Below are positions 9,677 to 18,931 of a DNA stretch of 64,000 nt, piece after piece. Position 1 is the stretch's first letter. Each line of letters starts with the position of its first letter. The notes beneath the pieces are model-generated. The model had not been told where the DNA came from and ran no database searches. It saw only the letters and a list, made by a program, of their open reading frames with translations. This DNA is from Candidatus Heimdallarchaeota archaeon (GTDB lineage Archaea > Asgardarchaeota > Heimdallarchaeia > Heimdallarchaeales > Heimdallarchaeaceae). The stretch lies in contig JAUVXV010000006.1 in NCBI GenBank assembly GCA_030603365.1, forward strand, positions 62,001 through 126,000. The letters are read 5' to 3'. Made by a program: the position numbers and the translations under genes.

Positions 9677-9769
9677 TAATTTAATATGGTTACACTTCTA
9701 TTTATTTCTTGGTAAACAAAAATAGATTGTCATCAGAAAATATATGAATAAATCTTGAATTGTAATCTC

Positions 9770-11812
9770 ATGAGTTCTCCAAAAATGAAATACGCAACTC
9801 TATTTCTTTTAGTATTGATTAGTTTACAATTTGCTCCTGCAACCAATTCCTCAATTGCAGGAGATGATATTATAATTACTGAAGTACTTTACGATACTCC
9901 AGGAACTGATTCGGATGAAGAATGGTTTGAACTATTTAATCCCACAGATTCAACTGTCGATTTGACAGGATGGTCAGTTGATGATAATTACGCAAGTATT
10001 GGTTTAACAGGCACTATTCTAGCCAAAGGGTATTTTGTGGTTGCTAGTGATGCTGCAGCATTTAATACTCTATATGGTTATAGTCCTGATTTAAGTTTGG
10101 ATTGGGGAAGTTTTGCCTTAAGTAATTCAGGTGATATGCTCACTCTTAAAGATGATTTAAGTGCTGAAGTTGATTTTGTTGCATGGGAAAATGAAGTACC
10201 TGGTTGGTCCATTATTGCAGTTGATACAACTATCAGAAGAACGAATGTTGTTGACACTAATACAGTTGATGATTGGGAAAATAGTGGAACCATAGGTGAC
10301 CCCGGAGATGGTCCCTATGATGAAATGCTCCTAGATGTTATAGCTCCAATCGTTAACATAACAGCTCCTGTTAATGGTTCAACAGTATCAAGATTTGTAG
10401 ATATCAATGTTAATGCAACTGATGCAAACGGAATAGCTAGTTATGCTATATATGTTGATGGAGGATTAATTGCTACTACTAGTTCATATGTATGGGATTC
10501 TAGAAATGTGAATAATGGTTCTCATATAATATCTGCAATATGTAAAGATCCAGCAAATAATATTGGAGAACATAATATTACGGTAATAGTTGATAATGAA
10601 GACTTAATTTCAGACATAGATGCTATCAAAATCATGACCTACAACGTTGAAGAATCTGGTGCTAATCCAGACTGGAAGGAAGTAGTTAAGGAAGAAAATC
10701 CAGACATAGTTGTCTTTGTAGAAACTGGAGATTGGGATGATGGTTCAGATTTCTTACTTAACCAATATGTTGATGCATTTAATGCTTATTTTGTCGATGA
10801 AGAACCTTATGAAGGCTACACAGCTCAAGGTATTTCCTACAATACTGGAGGAGAAGCAATCATGAGCAGATTCCCAGTTTTAGAATCTGTCAGAATTCCT
10901 GAAGTACCTCTTGATAATGGTACAATGTATGATGTCACTCACGATTTCATGTTCTGGAATGTAAACATCTCTGGGACTGAAGTATATCTTATCGGTGTTC
11001 ATTTGAAAGCTATGGGCGGCATAGAAAACGAAGTAAGACGTGAGTATGAAACAGAAGGTATCATCAACTATATGGATGCGTTAGGGGAATACCCTATTCT
11101 GTACATGGGAGATTTGAACTCATTCTCACCTGAAGACACGGGTGCTTTAGCTCCAACAGGTGATCTAGGTTATGGACCATTGACTATGATGTTAGTTCCA
11201 GATGACCCAACCTATGGACAGTATTCATCGGAAGTACATAATTTTACAGATATCTATAGAACATTGAACCCAACTACTCCAGGGTTTACCTATCCATCCT
11301 ATGCTTCCAGAATCGATTTCATAATTGCCAATGATTACTTCGTAGATTACATGATTAACTCAACTGTTGGAGACACTGCAACAGCTAGTACAGGTTCTGA
11401 TCATTATTGTGTTGACTTCTTCTTGGATGCTTACTCTTTTGTGAATGAGCTAGACGTCAACCCACACGAAGTACAGGGATTGGATGCTGTTGCAATAAGT
11501 ACTACAGAGATTGATTTAACTTGGTATGCAAATATTGAGAGCGATTTGGACTATTATAGAGTCTTCAGAGACGGGGTGAACATAGCCAATACATCGAACA
11601 CTTACTATTCTGATAGTGGATTAACAGTAGGCACATGGTATGATTATGAGATAACAGCAGTTGATACAAGTGGTAAGGAAGGAGTACCTTCAAGCTCAGT
11701 ATCAATTAGGACACAGGATGTAGTACCAGAATTTCTAGTATTTGGAATAACAATACTATGTCTATTGGGAGTAAGTGCATTAGTTTCACTAATAATATTC
11801 AAAAGAAAGTAG
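9770..11812 (+). CDS. Secreted lamin-tail / Ig-like / endonuclease-exonuclease-phosphatase / fibronectin III protein with C-terminal anchor
   Basis: The ATG at 9770 gives 680 residues with a signal peptide. Domains in order: a lamin-tail domain (about 30-140, IIITEVLYDTPG..EEWFELFNP), an Ig-like domain (about 185-265), and an endonuclease/exonuclease/phosphatase domain (about 280-545). The last has MTYNVEE, ETGDWDD, YMGDLNS and GSDHYC as Asn, Glu, Asp-Asn and Asp-His catalytic motifs. A fibronectin III domain (about 570-640), a VPEF motif, one transmembrane helix and a KRK tail follow. It is probably a surface-anchored nuclease or phosphoesterase that scavenges nucleic acid or lipid phosphate. 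It is transcribed alone and a T-rich tract follows. Confidence 0.85.
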   Translation: MSSPKMKYATLFLLVLISLQFAPATNSSIAGDDIIITEVLYDTPGTDSDEEWFELFNPTDSTVDLTGWSVDDNYASIGLTGTILAKGYFVVASDAAAFNTLYGYSPDLSLDWGSFALSNSGDMLTLKDDLSAEVDFVAWENEVPGWSIIAVDTTIRRTNVVDTNTVDDWENSGTIGDPGDGPYDEMLLDVIAPIVNITAPVNGSTVSRFVDINVNATDANGIASYAIYVDGGLIATTSSYVWDSRNVNNGSHIISAICKDPANNIGEHNITVIVDNEDLISDIDAIKIMTYNVEESGANPDWKEVVKEENPDIVVFVETGDWDDGSDFLLNQYVDAFNAYFVDEEPYEGYTAQGISYNTGGEAIMSRFPVLESVRIPEVPLDNGTMYDVTHDFMFWNVNISGTEVYLIGVHLKAMGGIENEVRREYETEGIINYMDALGEYPILYMGDLNSFSPEDTGALAPTGDLGYGPLTMMLVPDDPTYGQYSSEVHNFTDIYRTLNPTTPGFTYPSYASRIDFIIANDYFVDYMINSTVGDTATASTGSDHYCVDFFLDAYSFVNELDVNPHEVQGLDAVAISTTEIDLTWYANIESDLDYYRVFRDGVNIANTSNTYYSDSGLTVGTWYDYEITAVDTSGKEGVPSSSVSIRTQDVVPEFLVFGITILCLLGVSALVSLIIFKRK

Positions 11813-11930
11813 AATACCGAAGTCATTCTCTCTCTATTTTTTTCTTTTACATCTAATTTCTAAACAAGTTAAATATCATTCAAGTTTCACTATAAGATTT
11901 TTAACTCTGACAAGAGATAGCACTGAATTG

Positions 11931-12077
11931 ATGATACGATTAATAGGTAAGAAAGAAGTGACAATATTCTTTTTGTTTCTCTTTCTGTTTTCGTTCAATG
12001 AATCTAATTATTTTGTTGAAGTTCAAAGTCCCCCAATAGTTATGCTTCATGGGTTTCTTGGAAGTCATCAAGAATGA
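11931..12077 (+). pseudogene. Truncated alpha/beta hydrolase fragment with a signal-like N-terminus
   Basis: A 48-codon frame starts at ATG 11931 with a basic then strongly hydrophobic segment (TIFFLFLFLFSF), followed by SPPIVMLHGFLGSHQE and a TGA. The LHGxxGSxxE block matches the oxyanion-hole region of the hydrolases at 6118 and 13130. The rest of the catalytic domain is missing. It is read as a gene remnant; a short secreted peptide is possible but less likely. Confidence 0.55.
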
Positions 12078-12130
12078 CGTACTTACGAGGATTCTTTGAA
12101 AGAGAGGTATCAGCCTATTATATTAATTAA

Positions 12131-12300
12131 AAGCGATCCGAAAGCCGTGCCTAAACGCACAGCGAACGGGGTAGGAGGATACGTGATGTATCCACTCAGA
12201 GTGAGTATAGAGCACTTGCATGCTCCTATATGATGAACTCTAAGAAAGATATTAAACTTTCTTGTTACTATGACAAGATGACAAAACCACATCATGGAAA
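12131..12300. ncRNA. Candidate structured RNA: GC-rich hairpin cluster
   Basis: About 100 bases (12131-12230) have clearly higher GC than the AT-rich surroundings. Short perfect stems can be read: GTGC/GCAC (12147-12150, 12157-12160), GGATAC/GTATCC (12177-12182, 12188-12193), ACTC/GAGT (12194-12197, 12203-12206), GAGCA/TGCTC (12210-12214, 12221-12225) and AAGAAAG/CTTTCTT (12242-12248, 12257-12263). TAGGAG at 12172 could also close a junction with CTCCTA at 12223. An AT-rich TATATTAATTAA tract precedes it. No match to tRNA, SRP RNA or RNase P motifs was seen. Strand is uncertain; + is favoured by the upstream AT-rich element. Confidence 0.45.
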
Positions 12301-12367
12301 GAATCACTTAAAATATTTGATTCCATAGCTTTTAATAGTTTTAACATAACTATTATTCTAGTTCAAA

Positions 12368-12961
12368 ATGAAAATGTCCAAAACGGAAAAGAAGGTTGTC
12401 AACAGCAAAAAACATGGTCAAAGAAACATAGATTTGTATGAACAACTTTCTCAAAAAATAGATTTTACTGGAGTAAAGGATGTACTAGAAATAGGATGTG
12501 GTGCAGGCATTTTAGCTAACCACCTAAATGAGAAATATGGATTGGATGTAACTGGAATAGATATAGATCCAGAACAAATAGAACTAGCCAAAGAAAACCA
12601 AAAGAAAAAAGACAACCTACAATTTATGGTAGCTGATGCAACAAAGCTTAGTTTTAGTGAAGAAGAATCATATGATCTTACTATATCAACATATGTTTTA
12701 CATCACATAGGTAATTGGGAAGAAGCTTTAATGGAGATAAAACGAGTCTTAAAATCAAATGGGTTCTATATTTTCTACGATATGACTTACTCTAAGTTTA
12801 TAGTACAAATATTCAAGCCTATAGCGAAGAAATACGGGGTTTACACAGCTCGAGATATTAAGGGATTTTTTGAAAAAAATAATTTCAAAGTGCTATATGA
12901 AGAGAAACAAAAGCACTTTATATTTAAAAATTATATTTTCGTATTTCAAAAAACTGAATAA
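12368..12961 (+). CDS. Class I SAM-dependent methyltransferase
   Basis: A 197-residue Rossmann methyltransferase. Motif I is LEIGCGAG (about residues 40-47), followed by the acidic end of strand 2 (GIDIDPEQIELA), motif II/III around VADATKLSF, and DLTISTYVLHHIGNWEEAL, typical of the Methyltransf_11 family. The C-terminal part (IKGFFEKNNFKVLYEEK) is also family-like. The gene stands alone. The substrate cannot be told; relatives include ubiquinone/menaquinone-type and small-molecule methyltransferases. Confidence 0.85.
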   Translation: MKMSKTEKKVVNSKKHGQRNIDLYEQLSQKIDFTGVKDVLEIGCGAGILANHLNEKYGLDVTGIDIDPEQIELAKENQKKKDNLQFMVADATKLSFSEEESYDLTISTYVLHHIGNWEEALMEIKRVLKSNGFYIFYDMTYSKFIVQIFKPIAKKYGVYTARDIKGFFEKNNFKVLYEEKQKHFIFKNYIFVFQKTE

Positions 12962-13129
12962 TTAAGATATAAAAATCATAAATAAGTTTTGAAAATAAAC
13001 TAGTAAATTATTTATAGTAATGATAGTAACTTATTCTTTGATATCATAAATTAAATCTAAATCATGGAATATTTGAAGACTGATTTTTTATTAACTAGCT
13101 TTATTAGTGCTCATTGCTCTTAACTTGTT

Positions 13130-13927
13130 ATGCCATTTGTTGAGAACAAAGGTGTAAAGCTTCATTATGTTGTTATTGGTCAAGGTCCGCCTATAGTTTT
13201 GATTCATGGCGGATTTGGAAGTTTCCAAGAGTGGTACATTGGTGGTTACGTTGATTCATTGAAAGATAACTATCAGCTTATTTTGGTTGACCTTCGAGGT
13301 CATGGACAAAGTGACAGACTTCATGATTCCCTATCCTATTCGACCAGAAATTTCACATCTGATATAATCGCTATACTAGATGATTTAAAAATAGATAAGG
13401 CACATTGTTGGGGATATTCTCTTGGAGGGCATCTAGCTTTCTGTTTATCTAGAGATTATCCTGAACGCTTTCTGAGTTTCATCATTGGTGGAATGTATCC
13501 TCAAGGACTAATTCAAAGAGATCTAGATAGAGAGAAACGTATAAGAGAACACTGTAAGGAAGGACCAGATGGTTTTATCAGATATTCAAAGGAAACGGGA
13601 CAAAATGTAACACCAGAGATGGAACGAGGAATAAGAACGATGGACTTCAAGTCAATTAATGCTTGGATAAACAGTGAGGACCTATTCCGTAAGGCAGATG
13701 AACATCTTCCAGATCTGGATATACCCTTCCTCTTGTATGCAGGAGAGCTAGACGAATGGGAACCCCATCCTCTTCTTGTTGAAGTAAGCAAGAAAATGAA
13801 AAATGCTGAGACAATACTGTTTGAAGGAAAAGGACATAATGTACAATTCGAACAAGGAGTAGTCCTTCCACATGTTTTAGAATTTCTAGAAGGGTTTATT
13901 AGCAATCATGAGAATGCATGTATTTGA
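13130..13927 (+). CDS. Alpha/beta hydrolase fold enzyme
   Basis: A 265-residue enzyme with the canonical layout: oxyanion motif LIHGGFGSFQEW (about residue 25), LVDLRGHGQSD, nucleophile elbow GYSLGG (about residue 100; Ser nucleophile), acid in LLYAGELDEWEPH, and histidine in GKGHNVQFEQ near the C-terminus. No signal peptide. It is probably an esterase or haloperoxidase-like hydrolase of unknown substrate. Its stop (TGA 13925-13927) overlaps the ATG of the next gene, so the two are translationally coupled. Two decayed copies of its N-terminus lie at 6118 and 11931, and a copy of its last 14 codons lies at 15091. Confidence 0.88.
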   Translation: MPFVENKGVKLHYVVIGQGPPIVLIHGGFGSFQEWYIGGYVDSLKDNYQLILVDLRGHGQSDRLHDSLSYSTRNFTSDIIAILDDLKIDKAHCWGYSLGGHLAFCLSRDYPERFLSFIIGGMYPQGLIQRDLDREKRIREHCKEGPDGFIRYSKETGQNVTPEMERGIRTMDFKSINAWINSEDLFRKADEHLPDLDIPFLLYAGELDEWEPHPLLVEVSKKMKNAETILFEGKGHNVQFEQGVVLPHVLEFLEGFISNHENACI

Positions 13928-14993
13928 TGCAAATGAAAGATTACAAAAAAATCTTAACATCTTTCTTTATTCTATTCTTATTTTCATCATTGACAGTAAG
14001 AAGCGAAATAGCACCAAATCTACTTGATCTGACGGAAGGGACAGTCATAATTGGAGATGTATACATGAATGAAATTTATGGGAAATTCAATTTCAGCGTA
14101 GATAGAATTTTCTATGACTCTTTCTTTGATGAAGATTTTGTTGAGCTAACAAGAGAAATGATTCATGAACCTCCATATAATCCAGTTAATGTAGTGAGAG
14201 AAATTGTTACATCACTTGTTGTAAATGATAATAGAACAGTTATCTTTCCGGTAGCATCCTACTACGTTGAAACTGTAGATTATAACGTCACTATATTTTT
14301 GGATTATACAGATGATTTAAACATGACTGAAGATGATTTAAAAGTCACTTACAATGGAACTACTTATATCTATAATGACTTAGACCCAGAAGAGCCTTTT
14401 TATGATAATGTTAGCTATTGGGCGTTTACTTGGGCAGTAGCAAACGTGTTTGAATTGCAAATGATGCCATTTATCAAATATGCTATCTCCCCTCAAGCAA
14501 CAATAGGGCAAGAAATCCTATATGGTCAATATAATGGAACAGTTGTAGGTTTCACGGAATATTACATTAGTGAAACAGAATATTTTGAAGCTATTGAAGT
14601 ACATCATGATGAAACAATAGTAATCATAGATATTTTCGGAACGGATGACCCATACACTTTAGGTGAAACCACTCTACTTTATGAAAAGAGTACGGGGATT
14701 GTTCTACACTGGATTGAATACAATTCTTTGCTAGACCATTATTATTACTACAATGCTACTGACGTTTTAGGTATTAATCCAATTATCGTTGTTCCAGAAT
14801 TTGCAGTACCCCTGATAATAGTACTAGGCAGTATTCTAATCGCCATACCAATTCTCACAAGTAGAAGAAAGAAAGAATAATTTTTCTTTACCTTTTTCTT
14901 TTTTTTGTTTTCGAAGTAGTATAAAACTTAGCCAAAAATATTTTTTTAAAACTCTTAATAATTGTTCTTGAAAATAAAAGAAAAGTAAGGTAA
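13882..14993 (+). repeat. Tandem duplication, copy 1
   Basis: The segment from the tail of the hydrolase gene (ATTTCTAGAAGGG...) through the surface-protein gene to GTAAGGTAA near 14993 recurs about 1207 bases later. Coding and flanking sequence match, including the shared 3' sequence TTCGAAGTAGTA and CTTAGCCAAAAATATTTTTTT. Confidence 0.8.
13927..14880 (+). CDS. PEF-tail surface protein (duplicate 1)
   Basis: The ATG at 13927 fits both the TGATG overlap with the hydrolase and the start of the paralog at 15134; the protein is 317 residues. It has an N-terminal signal segment (ILTSFFILFLFSSLTV), a beta-rich ectodomain with several N-x-S/T sites, then VPEFAVPLIIVLG, a single helix and SRRKKE at the end. 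The tail is the anchor or sorting type shared by other surface proteins here. Its paralog at 15134 is closely related over the whole length. No enzymatic motif was recognised. A T-rich tract after the stop is a likely terminator. Confidence 0.75.
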   Translation: MQMKDYKKILTSFFILFLFSSLTVRSEIAPNLLDLTEGTVIIGDVYMNEIYGKFNFSVDRIFYDSFFDEDFVELTREMIHEPPYNPVNVVREIVTSLVVNDNRTVIFPVASYYVETVDYNVTIFLDYTDDLNMTEDDLKVTYNGTTYIYNDLDPEEPFYDNVSYWAFTWAVANVFELQMMPFIKYAISPQATIGQEILYGQYNGTVVGFTEYYISETEYFEAIEVHHDETIVIIDIFGTDDPYTLGETTLLYEKSTGIVLHWIEYNSLLDHYYYYNATDVLGINPIIVVPEFAVPLIIVLGSILIAIPILTSRRKKE

Positions 14994-15088
14994 AATTATA
15001 ATGTTATGCTGATAGTAACTGCAAAATTACAATCTGCTTTTGTTGCTTCAGATGTTTCATCACTAATTTCAATTCTGTTGTTTTTTTT

Positions 15089-16200
15089 ATTTCTAGAAGG
15101 GTTTATTAGCAATCATGAGAATGCATATATTTGATGCAAATGAGAAGTTACATCAAAATAACAGCTTGTTTTTGTATAGTATTCTTACTTTCATCATTAA
15201 CTGTGAGAAGCGAAACTGCTCCAAATCTACTAGAACTGACTGAAGGGATAGTTATAATAGGAGACACTCACCAAGAAGGACTCTTTGGTACAGCAAATTT
15301 TAGTGTAGATAAAATATGGTATGACCCCTTCTTCGATGAAGATATTGTAGAAATCTCTAGAGGTCTAGTACAAGATCCTCCATATGATCCGATTCTCAAT
15401 GTTTCTTCACAACAGATTAAATCATTGGTTGTAAAAGATAATAGAACAGTCTACATACCAGCAATTAGTTATGACATCAAAAGTGGAGATGATTTCATAA
15501 GTATATTTGTTAATTACACTGATGATTTGAATGTTACAGTAAATGATTTGATGGTCACTTACAATGGAATAACGTATGTTTATAATGAAATGGATCCTTA
15601 TTCAGCAGTTTATGAAAATGTTAGCTTTTGGATGATGAGCTGGGCAGTTGGGAATGTATTTGAATTACAGCTAATGCCTCTACTCAGATACGCAATTTCA
15701 CCTCAAGCAACGATTGGTCAAGAAATTGAATATGGCAAATTCACGGGAGAAGTAATGGGATTCACGGAATATTATATCAGCGAGACAGAATATTTTGAAG
15801 TTATCGAAGTACATCATAACGAAGAAATTGTTATCATTAATTTGTTCGGAACTGACCAGCCATATGTATTTGGAGATACCACTCTACTTTACGAAAAAAA
15901 TACCGGAATAATCTTACATTGGCTCGAATACAATTCTACATCATATGAATATTATTACTACAACGCAACAGAAGTAATAGGTATCAGTCCAATCAGTATA
16001 CCAGAATTTTCAGTACCCTTGATAATAGTACTAAGCAGTATTCTAATCGCTATACCAATTCTCATAAGTAGAAGAAAGAAAGAATAATTTTTCTTTACCT
16101 TTTTCTTTTTTTTTGTTTTCGAAGTAGTACAAAACTTAGCCAAAAATATTTTTTTAAAAATCTTAATAAGTGTTCATGGTAATTAATGAAAGTAAGGTAA
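15089..16200 (+). repeat. Tandem duplication, copy 2
   Basis: Copy of 13882-14993. It begins with the last codons of the hydrolase (LEGFISNHEN) detached from the rest of that gene, which shows that the unit was duplicated from the 13.9 kb locus. Between the copies, 15000-15050 resembles the 5' end of the LVIVD gene at 16205 (shared GCAAATTACAATCT-like string), so the unit probably reached into that gene. Confidence 0.75.
15134..16087 (+). CDS. PEF-tail surface protein (duplicate 2)
   Basis: The ATG at 15134 gives 317 residues (MQMRSY...), matching the start chosen for duplicate 1. It has a signal segment, an ectodomain with shared blocks such as ISPQATIGQEI and FTEYYISETEYFE, then IPEFSVPLIIVLS, a single helix and SRRKKE. 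In the first copy the gene is coupled to a hydrolase; here only the hydrolase's last 14 codons remain upstream. Function unknown, probably a lipid- or membrane-anchored exterior protein. Confidence 0.75.
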   Translation: MQMRSYIKITACFCIVFLLSSLTVRSETAPNLLELTEGIVIIGDTHQEGLFGTANFSVDKIWYDPFFDEDIVEISRGLVQDPPYDPILNVSSQQIKSLVVKDNRTVYIPAISYDIKSGDDFISIFVNYTDDLNVTVNDLMVTYNGITYVYNEMDPYSAVYENVSFWMMSWAVGNVFELQLMPLLRYAISPQATIGQEIEYGKFTGEVMGFTEYYISETEYFEVIEVHHNEEIVIINLFGTDQPYVFGDTTLLYEKNTGIILHWLEYNSTSYEYYYYNATEVIGISPISIPEFSVPLIIVLSSILIAIPILISRRKKE

Positions 16201-16204
16201 GAGT

Positions 16205-17296
16205 ATGAAGAAGCATGTATGTCTTTGTGTTTTGTTGATAATATTTGCAAATTACAATCTTATAGCTGTTTCCACTTATGCTAATAATCAAGAGGTGACG
16301 ATAACTAAAGTAGGAGAATTTGCAACCAATGCATTGTACTATCATATTGAAGTAATTGATGACATACTATACTTTACTGAATTTGATACAAAGAAATTTT
16401 GTTTGTTAGATGTACAAGATCCATCAAAACCCGTTTCATTAGCAAATTATTCTGTAACAGATGGACATGATTTCGAAATTAGGGGGGATATTGCTTATTT
16501 GAGTACATGGGAGTATGGGATAGAAATCACCGATATCTCGAATTCAACCAATCCAATAAAAATCAGTAATTACACAACAGGACCAATATCACATCTGAAT
16601 GTAATCGACAACTACATCTATGCAAGTCGTCACACTGAGAACAGATCTTATTATGAGATAATCGATGTAAGCAATCTTTTTGAACCTAAGTTAGTCAAAG
16701 AATTCTGTGAGGGACAGGGAGCTAAACCATTCATTGATAACAATTTAGCTCTCATATGTGTAAAGAATGTAACTTCGCTAGAGTGTTATTTTCGTTTATA
16801 CAATATTGAAGACCGTGAAAACCCTGAATTGGTTAGTGAGTATATTTCTAATGAAAATATATACTGCTATGACATCTTTTTAGAAAATGATTATGCCTAT
16901 TTTGCTTTAGCAGGTAAAGGGGTAATGATTATAGATTACAGTGACATCTATAACCCCATTTATGTGCACAGATTTGAAACTGGACATAATGTCTGGCGAT
17001 TGCATGTGGTTGAGGATATACTTTTCATAGCAAATGATGTTGCAGGAACAAAAATCATAGATGTTACAAGCAAAACCAATCCTATAGAACTAGCAAAATA
17101 TTATGATGGAGGATCAGCTTATAACTTGGATATGAAAGACAATCTCATCTTTGTTGCAGATGAGAATGATGCCATAGAAATTCTAGAAATTAAAGGATTA
17201 GAGATATTTGAAACATCATTTGTTTTATTGCATAGTTTGTTACTAATCCCTATTCTTATACTGCTTAAAAAAATACCAAAGAGTAAAAGGAAATAA
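16205..17296 (+). CDS. LVIVD-repeat (beta-propeller-like) surface protein
   Basis: A 363-residue protein with a signal peptide (about residues 4-24). Repeats of about 45 residues follow, of the form hydrophobic-IVD-x-x-N/DP-x-x-P (for example LLDVQDPSKP, ITDISNSTNP, IIDVSNLFEP, IIDVTSKTNP). These are LVIVD repeats, thought to form a propeller. A C-terminal helix (FVLLHSLLLIPILILL) with a KKIPKSKRK tail anchors it. The start is a clear ATG. Binding partner unknown. Confidence 0.8.
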   Translation: MKKHVCLCVLLIIFANYNLIAVSTYANNQEVTITKVGEFATNALYYHIEVIDDILYFTEFDTKKFCLLDVQDPSKPVSLANYSVTDGHDFEIRGDIAYLSTWEYGIEITDISNSTNPIKISNYTTGPISHLNVIDNYIYASRHTENRSYYEIIDVSNLFEPKLVKEFCEGQGAKPFIDNNLALICVKNVTSLECYFRLYNIEDRENPELVSEYISNENIYCYDIFLENDYAYFALAGKGVMIIDYSDIYNPIYVHRFETGHNVWRLHVVEDILFIANDVAGTKIIDVTSKTNPIELAKYYDGGSAYNLDMKDNLIFVADENDAIEILEIKGLEIFETSFVLLHSLLLIPILILLKKIPKSKRK

Positions 17297-17368
17297 CAAA
17301 CAAGGTAGGCTAATGCAAGAAATTAGAATAAGATTTTAGTGATATTGAAAAAGAAAAAAAGAAAAAGA

Positions 17369-18931
17369 TCATACGTTCTTTAATCGTTTCTTAGTTATCA
17401 TAGAGAGAGGAACCAATGCTACAACAAACAAAGATAGTATGAATATGATCTGAATACCAGTTGATAACTCTGGAATTATTAAGGGTCCTGTGGGATAGGG
17501 GTCATTGTTATTAGCAGCACCATCAAGAGGATATGGAGGTATACCATTCCAATCTGACCACCAATTACCTTCTAACGTGATTGTATTAAACCAGATATTA
17601 TCTGTCCCATCGTCGTAACCTTGAGAAGTTCCTCCAAGATTGTTATCAGTTAAATAGTTGAGATACACCTCATTGTCAGAGGAGAAACCATTCAAGTAAA
17701 TTCCATAGTCTGCACAATTTTGAATAGTATTGTTCGTAATGAGACAAGAATCAGAAGATTGCAGATAGATACCCCAATGACTGCTAATGATACAAGTGTT
17801 ATTCATAATTGTGTTTCCAAAGCAACTCCATATATAGATGCTCAACCACACATTATTGTTGCAAGTATTATTGTTAACTATACAATTATCAGAAATAAAC
17901 AACCATAATCCATACCCACCATTATTATTACAGATATTGTTAGCAAATGTTGATCCTTGATCGTATACCGTCTCTAGTCCATCGTCAGAATTGTAACTAC
18001 AAGTATTGTTTACAACAGTACTGTAAGTGCAATCCTCAAGAATGATCCCATCAAAATTATTATTGCATGTATTATTCATGATCTCAGCATTGTCACACCA
18101 ATAAAGAAACATACCAGTTCTTGTATTTGATAGGTCTTGGTTGTATATAGTGGGTCTGTTACAGTAAATAAGGATGAGTTGACCATAATCAGGAGTTGTA
18201 AAGATAAGATCATCTGTATATGTATAATATCCTAAGATCTTCCCATTTACCCAGTTATTCTCAAAACTAAAGTTAAGGTAATTTGTTAGACTAATATCCT
18301 CGATATGAACACCACAATTGTAAAAAGCATTATTTGTAAGAGTAGAATTAGTGGAATGCCAAATAGTGATTCCACGACCACCACCATTATCACTAAGTGT
18401 GTTATTTATAATAATAGCACCGGGTGAGTAATATAAATTAATGCCATTAAAAGCATTGTTTGTCATTGTGCTATTTATGATTTTAACACTAGGAGAATAA
18501 TCTAGATATATGCCTTCCCAATTATTTTCATTAAGAGTAGTATTATAGATTGTAGCTGTTCCTGAAGTAACAGATTCAAAACTGATACCATATCCAACAG
18601 TTTCAATGTAACAATTACTGATAACAAAGTGTTTGGTTGTACCTTTTACGGATATACCATATGAGGTGGCTGTAATAATGTTGTAGCCAGTAATCATGTA
18701 AGGATCACTTCTTGTTCCAGTTCCAGAAAAACCATAGTCAGTAAAATTATTGTCAGATATTATTGTAAACGGAGCATGATCTAATAGAGCTTGAAATGAA
18801 GATGAAGATTCGTTGTGAACAACAGGAATTGCTAAGATAGAAGTTGAATTCTGATTAACTGAAAGAAAGAGTAGTGAGATAATAACTAGAAATACGATAC
18901 TTGTTTTTGAGAAATTATTTTTTTTATTCAT
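17369..18931 (-). CDS. NosD-like right-handed beta-helix surface protein (paralog 2)
   Basis: The ATG at 18931 (MNKKNNFSK) is chosen over an upstream TTG because the upstream GAGGTTAAAA is shared with paralog 1 and acts as the SD-like site; this gives 520 residues. It has a signal segment, a repeated N-N-T/G-I-x-L beta-helix body, and a C-terminal PELSTGIQII helix with a KKRLKN tail. It is highly similar to the protein at 4400-5959 (for example NYLNFSFENNWVNGKILGYY appears in both), so the two arose by duplication. A T-rich tract lies after the stop on this strand. Function unknown. Confidence 0.85.
   Translation of the reverse strand: MNKKNNFSKTSIVFLVIISLLFLSVNQNSTSILAIPVVHNESSSSFQALLDHAPFTIISDNNFTDYGFSGTGTRSDPYMITGYNIITATSYGISVKGTTKHFVISNCYIETVGYGISFESVTSGTATIYNTTLNENNWEGIYLDYSPSVKIINSTMTNNAFNGINLYYSPGAIIINNTLSDNGGGRGITIWHSTNSTLTNNAFYNCGVHIEDISLTNYLNFSFENNWVNGKILGYYTYTDDLIFTTPDYGQLILIYCNRPTIYNQDLSNTRTGMFLYWCDNAEIMNNTCNNNFDGIILEDCTYSTVVNNTCSYNSDDGLETVYDQGSTFANNICNNNGGYGLWLFISDNCIVNNNTCNNNVWLSIYIWSCFGNTIMNNTCIISSHWGIYLQSSDSCLITNNTIQNCADYGIYLNGFSSDNEVYLNYLTDNNLGGTSQGYDDGTDNIWFNTITLEGNWWSDWNGIPPYPLDGAANNNDPYPTGPLIIPELSTGIQIIFILSLFVVALVPLSMITKKRLKNV

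Noticed and set aside
12228..12280. C/D box sRNA because of ATGATGA at 12229
   Set aside because: No CTGA box D at a suitable distance and no terminal stem; the hairpins are not typical of C/D sRNAs.
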